64,000 nucleotides of DNA. Source: Nelumbo lutea (Eukaryota; Streptophyta; Magnoliopsida; Proteales; Nelumbonaceae). The DNA lies in NCBI GenBank assembly GCA_022828595.1, contig JAKGHH010000005.1, forward strand, positions 54,121,655 to 54,185,654, given 5' to 3'. The notes under the pieces were generated by a model that saw only the letters and a program-made list of their open reading frames with translations, was not told the origin of the DNA and ran no database searches. Position 1 is the stretch's first letter, and every line of letters begins with the position of its first letter. A program made the translations under genes and the position numbers. Shown piece by piece: positions 35,981 through 47,100 of the stretch.

Positions 35981-36151
35981 ATGAGAGCAAAAGCAGTACC
36001 ATCTCTCTATGGTGGAGACAAGAAGCATGTTATCCTTGGCATCACCGTCGTAAGCGTCACCTTCGGTATGCCATGGTTTTTCAGGAACGGAGGAACAAAG
36101 CTTCAGTCTATCTTCAAGAGACAGAATTCGATCCGTTAATGTATAAATCCG
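35981..36151 (+). CDS. Putative small single-membrane-segment protein, maybe first exon
   Basis: From the ATG at 35981 the frame reads MRAKAVPSLYGGDKKHVILG, then a hydrophobic segment ITVVSVTFGMPWFF (about residues 20-34), then RNGGTKLQS and a short basic tail to a TAA at about 36149-36151. The layout, a polar N-terminus plus one short membrane segment plus a basic tail, is that of small plant organelle or ER membrane proteins. I cannot name it. The more obvious overlapping frame starting at 35974 has the poorer protein character. Homologues may continue after KLQS by splicing, so this may be an exon or a truncated copy. Moderate to low confidence. Confidence 0.4.
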
Positions 36152-37300
36152 ATCGGATTTCAGATCGAACTATAGGATGTTGCAGATTTCTAATAGAATC
36201 GAAATTGGAGGAAGGTAAATCCGATCCGAGTCCGATCCGATTACAGCCTATCACTTTTTCGGAGGCTATCATTGGAAATCTGTTCCGCGTAACGACGGTT
36301 CGGACTTTCCTTTTACTTGGCACCCTTGAATTCTTTTAAAATCTGTCACTCTCAAATCCTTTTTCCAGATAACGACGGTTCGGAACCTTTCTTTTCTTGG
36401 CTCCCATGCTTTACTATCTACGTTCCTCTTTCTGATTCTCTCTCCGTTTACGTGTTCGCCGGTTCTCTCAATGCTTTGATTGAAGGAGTCTTGAGTCTCT
36501 TGACTCTTGTTCTGGAGAGAGACCCGCAAGTACTCTCTCTCTCTCTCCCCCCCCACCCCCCCAGACCAAAGTTTCTGCAACGATCAACAAGTTTTCTTGT
36601 TTTAATGGTTAATACCAAAAAATCATGGACTGTTTTGACAAATCCATAATTTACAATACAGGGCTAGCCATGAATTGCTGAAAGCAGGTTTACCATTGAA
36701 CCCAGAAAAAAAAATCCTAATTTTCAAGGCAGGGTTACCATGGATTGTACTTGAATCTTGAATATCCTTGATTGATGAATGTTTTAGCCGTTTGAGACCA
36801 TCTTAATCCATCATAATAGCGAACGTCCTCGATCCATGGCTTTTCATTTTTGAGTCGTCCTAATGGATGAAACAGTGCCAGGAAAAACATGGGTGCTGGT
36901 TCGGATTGGTTGTTCTTTCCCATCAATGAGAAAACTTCCAGCGCGAACCCGAGCCCGTTCACATCGACTTATGTACTTGTGTTTTTGCCATGCTTTTGCT
37001 AAGCCACAACTAGAAATTAGAAATACACAAGTGGGTTCATGGGTCGGGCCAAGGATCACCCGTTTCTCCTATTTCTTCAGTTATTTCTTTAAGTAGTTTA
37101 TATCCAAACTTTGGTTTCTGTTGATATTCTTTCACATGATGATATTTTCGACATGACCATTTCACTACTATCACATAATACTAATTTCTTGAATGGCTAA
37201 TGCAGGTTTTGATTTTATTTTTGGTGGGCTTTCCAAAAAAGTTGATTTTTGGTGGGAGATTCAAAACTACAAAGTGAGAAAGAGAGAGACAACACTCAAA
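36152..37300. other. Region between the small ORF and GEX1
   Basis: No further gene is resolved. It contains an imperfect direct duplication starting AACGACGGTTCGGA (36290 and 36369), a CTCTCTCTCTCTC plus C-rich tract at 36533-36561, and the upstream region of GEX1. An in-frame ATG at 37193 precedes the chosen GEX1 start. Confidence 0.45.
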
Positions 37301-39814
37301 ATGATTCATCACATTTCTCATTTCCTGGTTTTTTTAGTACTGGTATCTCTTTCACCACACTGCCAGTCATGGGGTTGGTTCTCTTCTTCCACAACAACAA
37401 CCCATCAGAATAATTACCCTTCAAAGATAGTGTCAGCCTCTGAATTCTCCATGGAGACTCTAAATGATAGAAAGGGAATTAAGTTGATTGAAAATGCAAG
37501 AAGCAAGTTGGTCAGTACTAATTCATGTTGGCAAAATGCTTATCGGAATCTCTTTGCTGGGTGCTCAGAAATTATTGCAGATAAAGAGAAGCAATCTAGA
37601 CTTGCTTGGCATCTCAGTGATTGCTTCCAAAAGGATTCTGGAAGATCACCTTTCCCGTCCTGTGGTACTGGTACTCCCATGGTGAAATGCCTCAAGAATT
37701 TGGATGAGTTCACGCATAAAATTTACCTTGAATTCTTCCTTGAAACCAATTCTATCTGCCATCAGTTACAGTAAGTCATCTCTACCATGCTCTTTTTATC
37801 ATGTTTTTCCATATGGGGTGCAATAAATCTAGCCAAACTATTGGGCAACTGGCCACAAAGGCTAGTAAGTTTCAGGCTATAAACAAACCTTGAGTACAGT
37901 GTCAGCAACTTTGGACATTATTTGGCTAACTAAGAGTTTATTTCTTGAAAATCATGCTTGGTCTTGGGCTCTTTTCAGGGGTAAATTCTAGTCCATTTCT
38001 ACTTTACTTTTCTATGCAATCACATCTTCTAACCACTAATTGAATTTTGATTCTATTGTTCAAGGGCTGATGCATTCAAGCAAGAAACTGAGAGACTGGT
38101 TAATGATTTAAAGAGGTCTGCTGAAGTAGCAGAAGGCAAATTAGAAATTATAGAAGATATATCAGAGCAACTATTACAGAATTCAAACCAAATCCATGAT
38201 TCATTAACTTCAATTGATACAAAAGCCCAACAAATAGTGCAGAAGTCAAAGGATGTTGAAGGCCAGATTGATGCTGTACTTAATCATTCAATAGCAATTT
38301 TTGAGCAATCGAAAGGAATTGCAGCTTCCCAATCAGAACTACAAGAAGGACAGGAAAAAATGAAGGATATATTGGAGGGAGGGATGGCAATGCTTCATGA
38401 ATCTTACCAGAGTTTGGGTCAAGAAGTAGAGAAGCTGAGAAGTGAGACTGTAGAGATAGAGAGGGAGATAAATAAAGTTGGGGATTCAATGTCCTTGAAG
38501 ATGAAGAATCTTCAAGACAAAGCTGATGATATCGGGGATATTGCAGGTTTATCATTGGATAAGCAAAAGCAACTTCTTGATGGACAGTTTGTAGCTCTTG
38601 AAGGCCTAGATTTCCTAACCAAATTTCAATCTCAAGCACTAGAAGAAAGCAGGTAATAAATAGGCCCAACTCCTTATTTCTGCTTATATAATCACAAAAA
38701 TCTATGAACTTTATCTTAATTAGCCGTCCACTTTGAAATTTGCAGGGCAACACTACAGAAGCTAGCTGAATTTGGTCAAAAGCAACAAGAAGAACTTCTC
38801 CAACGTCAAGAACAACTCCAACAGGCCCATGATCATCTGGTTGAAAATTCAAGATCAATATTGGAAGCTCAGGTGTGTGTTCTCTCAGATTAACATGGTT
38901 CTTTGATAAAATTTATTAACCATTTTGAGCTATTTGTAATGGTAAGTCTCAGCTTGGTTCCATTTTTATCTACAGGAAGCTTTTGAATTGAAGCAAGCAA
39001 GCATGTTTATGGCTTTAGAGAAGCTCTTCATGCTGTACAATGCTATCTTACTTGAATCACGGTCAATTAAGACTTTCTTCTTTTACTCCTTTGCTATCTT
39101 TATCTTTTACATGCTCACTAGTGCAAAGCAAACTTATTGTGTGAGGCCAAGGCTTTATCTAGGTATGATTTCTTACATATATTTTTCAAAGTACAGTTAT
39201 CCATAAAACTCATTGACACTGCTATTGAATGACTGGTTTTGTTCTTCAGGACTGTGTGTCACATTCTTGGTTGAACTTGTAGTAGTCAGACTTGGGGCTG
39301 ATGACCTTGATCAGCAAACTTGGATTGCATCTAAAATATTAATGGCTAGATCATTGTTCCTAATGGTTGCTTCATTTCAGATACTGTACTCCATTTTCAC
39401 TTACAGGTAAAATTTTGTGTATACCTTATCCTATAATAGGATGGAGAATGATATGTCCATTGTCCTATGTACTGGCTCGGGTGTGTATTTACTTATCCCA
39501 TGTAATCAGTTGGATCTATTTCTGATGAGGATGGCGTTTAAATTTGCAGGGACTATGAAGTGTTAAATCATCAGTTGCTTTTGAAACTCATGGAAAAGAT
39601 TAACAACATTGAAAGAAACAAATTATTTTCCTTGGAGGACACAGAGAGTGATGTGAACTTATCTTCATGGGTTGATACAGAATTACCAGAAGATGTCGAT
39701 AATTGTGAAGACCCTGATTATACATTTCCAGAAGAAGTTGGAGAGAATTCGGTTATGACCACTTCAATTACAAGAAAGTATGATCTCCGGCCTCGCCGTC
39801 GAAGGGGCATTTAG
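37301..39814 (+). CDS. GEX1: GEX1, KAR5-family nuclear membrane fusion protein
   Basis: Six exons with GT-AG borders join in frame: 37301-37770, 38065-38652, 38746-38872, 38976-39162, 39250-39406 and 39550-39814. They give 1794 bp, or 597 aa, close to the length I recall for Arabidopsis GEX1. The chosen ATG begins a clear signal peptide (MIHHISHFLVFLVLVSLSPH, to about residue 22). An upstream in-frame ATG at 37193 would hide it. A cysteine-rich domain (about 72-157; SCWQNAYRNLFAGC, HLSDCFQKDSG, CGTGTPMVKCL, ICHQLQ) is the conserved KAR5/Brambleberry/GEX1 region. A long coiled coil follows (about 160-420). Three hydrophobic segments lie at about 425-441, 458-470 and 486-508, then an acidic tail ending YDLRPRRRRGI. 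Family role: karyogamy in gametes and polar nuclei, acting at the nuclear envelope/ER. AATAATGA words near 39868 and 39932 may be polyadenylation signals. All landmark domains are intact, so it is probably functional. Confidence 0.95.
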
Positions 39815-40337
39815 TTATTTCTCTCTTTTTGGAAGAAGATTAAGCTTTTGAGTGATTTTTTAGCTGTTAAATAATGAAAAAAATAGTTATTCTTGATGTA
39901 TTACTTCCTTTATGTAGTAAAAAAATGAAAGAATAATGAGGAATTTCACTAGAATCATGGACTGTTGAATACTATACTATATGGCATGGTTTTAAAAGGT
40001 GTCCGAGGTGAGGCAGCCAAAAAATCGCCTAGCCTCGGTAGCCTCTTCAAGATATTGCAGGGTGACAACCTCAGTTTCAGTGAGGCATTAAATTATTGAG
40101 GTGGTAGCCTCGAGTACTCTGGATATAAGGGTGTAAATTCCAATTTCTAACAGGGGTAAATATGTAAAAAGATGAAAAAGCATTAGGGACTTAGGGTGGG
40201 AATCAGACATATTGGGGTTTTCCCTCCTTTCTTCTTCCTGGTTCGAACTGAGAAGTGAGAACTGCAAAAGAACCACTCCAGTGCTCTCCTCAACTGCTCA
40301 ACCCTCATTGAAACAGCGATCAAGGTGAGTTTTCCCT
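39815..40337. other. 3' flank of GEX1 and a leader-like segment
   Basis: After the GEX1 3' UTR there is a GAGGTGAGGC/GCCTCG-rich patch (about 39998-40112). Then comes a segment ending GCGATCAAG before GTGAGT (40316-40330), which looks like a 5' UTR exon and splice donor on the plus strand. No coding exon is found to match it. It may be the stranded first exon of a gene broken up by the transposons downstream. Confidence 0.3.
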
Positions 40338-40875
40338 TTTTTTTTTCTTTCTTCTTTGACGAATAAAAAGAAACTTTTATTACTAAGATAAGACCTTACA
40401 AGCATCATCCCTTAGAGAGGCACGGGATGCTACCTCTCTATAAAAAGCAAAGAAAAATTACAACTGAGCCCAAAACAAATTATCCCTATTCACCCCTTGC
40501 TTAGCCAATGCATCCACCATCCCATTTTCTGATCTCCTCACCCATTGTATCCTGAGATTCATGTTTCTAGTAAGCCACTTAAACTTCTTCATTTCATTCC
40601 TGTAGCACCCATTTGCAATCTGCACTCCTTGTACTGCTGCAAGCAACTCTGCTTTGAGAGAGTGACCCAAACCCATGGGGCCTGAGAATGGAGCTACAGT
40701 TTGACCTTCTAAATCTCTGAATACCCCTCCAATACCTGAGGGGCCTGTATTACCTTGACTGCTCCCATCAAAGTTCAGTTTCACAAAACCTTCAGTTGGA
40801 GGTATCTAATGCATGTCCACACTTTCCTTTCTAGAGGAGCTTTTGGCAATTGCTTCCCAGTTCCTCCAGTTAATT
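40338..40875 (-). pseudogene. LINE 3' end with RNase H-like domain, 5'-truncated
   Basis: On the minus strand the frame opens WRNWEAIAK near 40865, then PPTEGFVKLNFDGSSQGNTG and IGGVFRD. AELLAAVQGVQIANG and a C-terminal WVRRSENGMVDALAKQGV follow, ending at 40458. This is the RVT_3 RNase H fold at the end of plant L1 LINEs, with D (FDG), E (KAELLA) and the late D (VDALA). The central strand carrying the third acidic residue (usually xxESDS) is missing between NGCYR and MKKFKWL, an internal deletion. A poly(A) tail (poly-T on plus, 40338-40350) ends the element, typical of a 5'-truncated LINE insertion. Confidence 0.75.
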
Positions 40876-40879
40876 TTCT

Positions 40880-40927
40880 TAAATCATAATTTTCTATGGT
40901 TAATTTGCTTCAGTTAATTGGTTCCTT
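40880..40927. repeat. 48-bp direct repeat, copy 1
   Basis: The 48-bp sequence from TAAATCATAATTTTC to AATTGGTTCCTT is identical to 41191-41238. It begins just beyond the LINE fragment. The spacing (311 bp) and identity suggest a recent local duplication. Confidence 0.85.
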
Positions 40928-41190
40928 AGTTTTACATAATTATAAAAGTTTAAAAATTAAAACTGGGGCTATGGTTATTTTGAATGCTTTTTTATACCAT
41001 GTTTTAATCTTTAATTAGGCTTGAAGCCTTGAAACTGGATTTTTAGTTGAAATATTGGTAATTTTTTTTATTAATTTGGGAATTGGAGAACTTGCTTATA
41101 CTAATAGGAACAAATTCTGGTTAGATTTTCATAACAGTCGACTAACCAAATTATCAATGACCAAGGTAAGTTCTTCCTGTTCTTATTTCC
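40928..41190. other. Spacer between the 48-bp repeats
   Basis: AT-rich. It contains AATTATCAATGACCAAG before GTAAGT (about 41149-41171), which could be a tiny start exon and donor on the plus strand, but no following exon was found. Confidence 0.3.
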
Positions 41191-41238
41191 TAAATCATAA
41201 TTTTCTATGGTTAATTTGCTTCAGTTAATTGGTTCCTT
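41191..41238. repeat. 48-bp direct repeat, copy 2
   Basis: Identical to 40880-40927 over 48 bp; the flanks differ. Confidence 0.85.
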
Positions 41239-41809
41239 TAACTGGATGAACATGTTTGCTATGCCTTTCTTGCTAATTGGTGCTTTTAATGAAAGTGTGC
41301 CTACAAATTTAAAATTTTAAATGTTTTGCCTAGTTCTTTTGGTAGAAAATCTACTAATTATAGGAAATACACTTCTATTGTAATTTTTTTGTAGGAATTT
41401 GCAATTTTGGAACTTCAAGGATTCATATTTTGTAAATTGGCTATTGGGTTGTGTCAGGTGTGTTCTTGATCCCATCATTTCATAAGAGTAATCTTGGAAA
41501 AATTTGAGCACACAATTAACGGTTATTGGAATATTATACATTAAATAAGTCACACATAATTTCCATTGGCTAATTCTGCCCTACGAACACAACATTTCTT
41601 CTAGGTGAAGACAAAGAAAAGCTCTCATTTTCATGGAAATTTCACTTCTTTGTGTTATAAGATCTATTTCTTATTCAATGTTTCTTTTTGAAATTCATTT
41701 CTACAGTTCATATTTTCAGTTTTTATCTATTTTGTCGTTCCAAATAAGATTCTACAGCTGTTCGTATGATCTGGGAAGTTATCAGGTCTAGTCCACCGTA
41801 TCACTACAC
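41239..41809 (-). repeat. Probable 3' LTR of the minus-strand Copia element
   Basis: Read on the minus strand, a polypurine tract CTTGAGGGGGAGTGT lies at 41820-41806 and is followed by TGTAGTGATACGGTGG, the expected TG start of an LTR. The far end was not located. The upstream copy (beyond 48720) could not be matched, so the LTR assignment rests on the polypurine tract and position. Confidence 0.45.
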
Positions 41810-41820
41810 TCCCCCTCAAG

Positions 41821-44165
41821 TTGGGAATAGTTGGTTGATCATTCCCAACTTTTCTCATACGCAATCCCTAGTTCCTCAAGAAGAGATCTCAGCCATAACA
41901 CTTCAGCCACATCATGAGCCATGGACCTGTATTATCAACACATCCGGCCCAATCAGCATCAGTATACACCTCGATTTTCATGTGACCATTGTTTTTAAAG
42001 AGTATACCACGACCTAGACATCTCTTCAAGTAAGCAAGGATTCTTTCCACAACCAATAGATGAGTGGTTCTAGGAGAATGCATGTATTTGCTGGCAACAC
42101 TAACAACATAGGAGATGTCAGGACAAGTAAACATGGATAAAGGAGCTTTCTGACTAATCGTTGGTACATGTCTTTCTCTTCAAGAGGCTCACCTCCTTCG
42201 GAACTTATCTTATGATTCAATTGAATAGGTGTGTCTACTGGTTTAACTCCTAGTTTCTCAGTGTCCTCAAGGAGATCAAGGACATATTTCCTCTGTGAAA
42301 TGAAGATACCATGTCTAGAGCGGGCCACTTCAATTCCCAAGAAATATCACAGGTCACTAAGGTCTTTCACTTCAAATTCCTTATTAAGCGTTTGTTTGAG
42401 AGAATCAATCTCATCAGCATCACAATCGGTCACAACAATGTCGTCAGCATACACTGCAAGAAGGGTGAGAGAAGCGCCATTTCTCTTAATGAAGAGAGTG
42501 TGATCGGAGTGGGCCTGTACATAACCAAAACTTTCACGAGTCAATCTAAATCTGTCAAACCAGGCTCTTGGAGATTGTTTTAAACCATATAGGGCCTTTT
42601 GCAATTTGCAAACTTTCTTTCCTATAGCTTCATCAACTCTAATGTTATTCATCTTAGCAAACATTCTTTCCCTATACCCCTTTGCAACTAGCCGAGCTTT
42701 ATACCTTTCACTGAGCCATCTGCATTATGCTTCACAGTGAACACCCATCTGCACCCAATTGGTTTCTTCCCTTCTGGCTTGTCAATTATCTCTCGGGTCT
42801 TATTTTTAACGAGAGTACCCATCTCTTCCTCCATTGCATTCTTCCACTCAGGTACCACAAGAGCTTCTTGGATAGACCTAGGAATAGATATAGCAGAGAT
42901 AGTGCACCGACGCTTACCCTCCGCAAGGGATTAAACTCTCAACTCTTTACACCTCTGACAAGGAACCTCATTACACAATTCTCCTTCAAGAATAGGAATA
43001 GGCAGAGGAACTTCAAGACAAGGACTATCCCTCTCACTATTTTCCTCCTGAGAAGAAGCACGAGGATCATAACAGTAATATCCCTTTTGATTCTGTGCAT
43101 AACCAAGGAATATACATTTAGCAGCCTTAGGATCAAACTTAGAACGATAATGTCCCAAAATTTGAACAAATCTTTCCCATGATGCAATAATGAAAAAGGA
43201 GCTTTCATATCCAAAACATGGGAAGAGACTCGATTGATAAGATACACAGTTGTATTAATAGCATCCCCCCAAAAACGAATGGGAACATTAGAATTCAGCA
43301 TAATGCTTCTTGCAACTTCCAGGATATGCCTATTTTTTCTCTCAACCACCCCATTTTGTTGAGGTGTATGAGGACAACCCCATACTCAAGAAATAAGGTG
43401 GGAACCTCATCTAGAGAACGCATAAGATAAACCCATGAGAAATGGGAGTAATCATCAACAAACAATAAGAAATACTTACTCTCCCCCCCGGTACCAGAAA
43501 TATGATATGGCCCCCACACATCAGTATGGAGGATCTATAATGTTTTGCAAGCTCACAATTCCCACACTTCAAAAAAGACATTTGAACTGACTTAAACAAA
43601 GTAGGAAACAAGTTTTTTAAAGACTCAAAAGGTAAATGACCTAAACGATTATGCCAAAGCATAATCTGACTCATAGGCTGAGAAACAAAATACTTCGCAA
43701 GTCTTTTATCACTTCCAGGTGGGTACTCGGTCAAGTAGATTCCATTCATCTCATGGCCAGTCCCAATCACCTTCCTTGTCACCAGATCCTAGAAAATATG
43801 ATGGTCAAGAGAAAAGGTTATTGAGCAATTCTGGCTTCTTGTAAGACTACTCACTAAAAGTAAATTAGTGCTAAGCTTAAGTACATGCAAAACTGAGGAC
43901 AAGGTAATGGCATTAGAGACTGATGTTTCCCTTGCCAGAAATAGGAACAAGGGGAGCTATCAGCTATGGATATTTTGTTAAGGCCTCCAAAGAAGTAGAC
44001 CAAGGTCCCAGAAGGGAAGAACCATCTGATGTAACAGCTGCATTTGCATTTCCCTTCTTATTCTCGAGTCTTTCTAGTACAAGATTGTGATGAAACTTCT
44101 AGCAAGTGTCTTTCGTGTGCCTAGGTTTTTTGCAATACTCACAAAATATACATTTCTTTCCTTCT
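41821..44165 (-). pseudogene. Older Copia gag-pol, minus strand, broken
   Basis: Read right to left: a gag zinc knuckle CEYCKKPRHTKDTC (about 44146-44105; C-x2-C-x4-H-x4-C) followed by a TAG where W is usual. Then comes a region reaching LVTRKVIGTGHEMNGIY and the GAG-pre-integrase WHNRLGHLPFESL with CGNCELAKH (43782-43540). Integrase core follows (FLLFVDDYSHFSWVYLM, 43470-43420), then ERKNRHILEVARSIM and a KCIFLGYAQNQKGYYCYDP block (43150-43060). Reverse transcriptase follows with ALYGLKQSPRAW and YADDI (42664-42430), then the RNase H start (YTDADWAGC, about 41955). Frameshifts lie near 43340, 42930 and 42350. The integrase core between the FVDDYS strand and the TPQQNG turn is deleted, and the RNase H end is missing. 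Its 5' gag lies at 48516-48689, displaced by the nested element. Confidence 0.88.
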
Positions 44166-44186
44166 ATTTATTTGAATTTTGAGATT

Positions 44187-47100
44187 ATGGCAGACAAGAA
44201 ATCAGTAGTTATGTCGGATGTTGTTCCAATGATGTCAAAAATAACTGAGCATAAGATTAATGGCTCTAATTATCTGGATTGGAGTAAAACTGTTCAACTA
44301 TATTTACTGAGTATTGCTATGGATAACCATTTGACTGATGACCCTCCTAGTGATGACTCGAGAAAGTCTTGGTTGAGGGAGGATGCTCATTTGTTCTTGC
44401 AGATACGTAACTCCATTGAAAGTGAGGTGGTGGTTTAGTCACTTACTGTGAATTTGTTAAGGAATTAATGAACTATCTAGAGTTCTTGTACTTCGGAAAG
44501 GGGAATATTTCCCGCATTTATGATGTCTGCAAAGCCTTTTACAGGGCGGACAAAGACGATAGATCTCTTACAAGCTATTTCATGGATTTCAAGAAAACAT
44601 ATGAAGAACTTAATATGTTGCTTCCGTTTAGTACTGATGTGACTGTTCAACAAGCTCAGCATGAAAAGATGGCTGTTATGAGTTTTTTAGCCGGCCTCCC
44701 TTCTGAATTTGAGACTGCTAAATCTCAGATTCTTTCCAGTTCAGAGATCTCTTCTCTACAAGATGCTTTCAGTAGGGTCCTTCGTACAGAAAGTTCTCCA
44801 CCTGTTCAGCCTAGTAGTGCCCTTGTCAGCTGCAATAATACATCTGAATTAGGGAGACAACAATACAAAAGTGGTAGTGGTAGTAAAGGGACAGGATCCA
44901 ACAATTATGACAAGTCAGGTAACCATGACAGGAATACTAATACTCATGGACAGGAGTCAGGAGAGATAGTGTGTCATTACTGTCATAAGCCAGGACATAT
45001 GAAGTGGGGTTGCAGGAAGTTGCAGAATAAGAAAACTCAGTTTTCCCATATTGCATCCACCACAGATACTTCTAAGAAGTCTGTCATGATATCTGCAGAT
45101 GAATATGCCAAATTTGCTCAGTACCAAGAATCATTGAAACCTCAATCTACTCCTGTTACTGCCATCGTCGAGTCAGATAAACCCAATACATGTCTTGTTT
45201 CCTCCTCTTCAAAATGGGTCATTGATTCTGGAGCTACAGATCATATGACAGGTAATTCAAGTCTGTTTTCTACCTTTCAGTCTCATAAATCTACCTCTCC
45301 TATTACTTTAGCAGATGGATCAACATCTTGTGTTATTGGATCTGCACAATTAGTCCAACACCATCACTTCCTTTGTCATCTGTTCTTAGTTTACCTCAGT
45401 TATCATTTAAATTAATTTCTGTTAGCAAACTCACTCGTACCCTTAATTGTTGTGTCTCATTTTTTCCTGATTATTGTTTATTTCAGGATCTTACGATGAA
45501 GAAGATTATTGGTAAAGGACATGAGTCTGGAGGTCTCTACATCCTTGATACACAAGTTCCAAGATCCATAGCCTGTTCTGGAGTTGTAACCCCTTTTGAA
45601 GCACATTGTCGGTTGGGCCACCCCTCTCTCCATGTGTTAAAGCAAATTTGTCCTCAATTTCAGAGTTTGTCGTCATTAAATTGTGAGTCTTGTCAGTTTG
45701 CTAAACACCATCGTCTTAATTCGAGTCCTAGAGTCAATAAACGAGCTAGTGCTCCTTTTGAGTCCGAGTCCAGTTGAGTCTAAAATTGGGTTTAAGTATT
45801 TTATTACTTTTGTTGATGATTACTCTCGTATGACATGGTTATATTTAATGAAAAATCGTTCTGAGGTGTTTTCTCATTTTTCTGCCTTCTGTGCTGAAGT
45901 TAAAACTCAATTTAATGTTTCTATACAAATATTGAGAAGTGATAATGCTAAGGAGTACTTGTCAGAATCCTTTCAAACTTACATGCTTCAGCATGGGATC
46001 TTCATCAAACTTCTTGTGTAGATACAGCATCTCAAAATGGGGTTGCTGAATGGAAAAATAGACACCTTCTGGAAACAGTAAGAACTTTGTTATTTCAAAT
46101 GATGGTTCCTAAACCTTTTTGGGCTGATGCAGTTTCCACAGCATGTCTCTTGATTAACCGTATGTCTTTGTTTGTTCTTCAGGGTAAGACTCCTTATCAT
46201 GTTCTGTTTCCAAATAAAACAATGTTTCCTATTGAGCCTAGGGTATTTGGGTGTACATGCTTTGTTCGGGATGTTCGTCCTCGGGTTACCAAACTAGATC
46301 CAAAATCTTTGAAGTGTGATTTTCTTGGGTATTCTCGTGTTCAAAAAGGGTATAGATGTTATTGTCCTACTCTTCACAGATATCTTGTGTCAGCTGATGT
46401 TAATTTTCTAGAAGATAAACCTTTCTTTCCATCTACTCCTCATTCAAGTCAGGGAGAGGATGATGATTTGTTAATATATATTGCCACATCATCTGTCCTA
46501 TTGAATCTGCTCCTGCTAGGCCTAAGCCACCTATAGTACAGGTTTATTCTTGGCGACCAACCCCTCTAGATCCATGTCCTGCACCAGCTCTTTCGTCGTC
46601 GGATTCAGTCTCAAATGATCCAGTACCTTCGTCATCAGAACCAGTCTCTAATGATGATCTTCCTATTGCTCTTTGTAAAAGTAAGAGTAAGTGTACTTAT
46701 CTAGTGTCTTCATTTGTGTCTTATAATCATTTGTCGTCATCTTCTTGTTCTTTTATTGCATCTCTTGATTCTATCTCTGTTCCTAAGACTGTTAAAGAAG
46801 CCCTTTCTCACCCTGGATGGCGTAATGCTATGATTGAGGAGATGAATGCTTTAGAGGACAATGGTACTTGGACCTTGGTAAATTTACCTGCAGATAAGAA
46901 GGCTATTGGGTGTAAATGGGTGTTTACAGTTAAAGTCAATCCTGATGGGCCCATTGCCTGATTGAAAGCCCGTCTTGTTGCTAAAGGATATGCTCAGACT
47001 TGTGGAGTGGATTATTCTGATACCTTTTCTCCTGTTGCTAAACTTACTTCTGTCAGGTTTATTTCTATGGCAACTACTTATAATTGGCCTCTTCATCAGT

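Noticed and set aside
36269..36580. 103-codon minus-strand frame
   Set aside because: No domain; it spans a duplication and a GA/CT simple repeat.
37193..37300. Upstream in-frame ATG for GEX1
   Set aside because: It would bury the clear signal peptide that begins at 37301 and adds residues without family character.
38280..38858. 192-codon antisense frame in GEX1
   Set aside because: Shadow of the GEX1 coiled-coil exon, which has spliced, family-matching sense coding.
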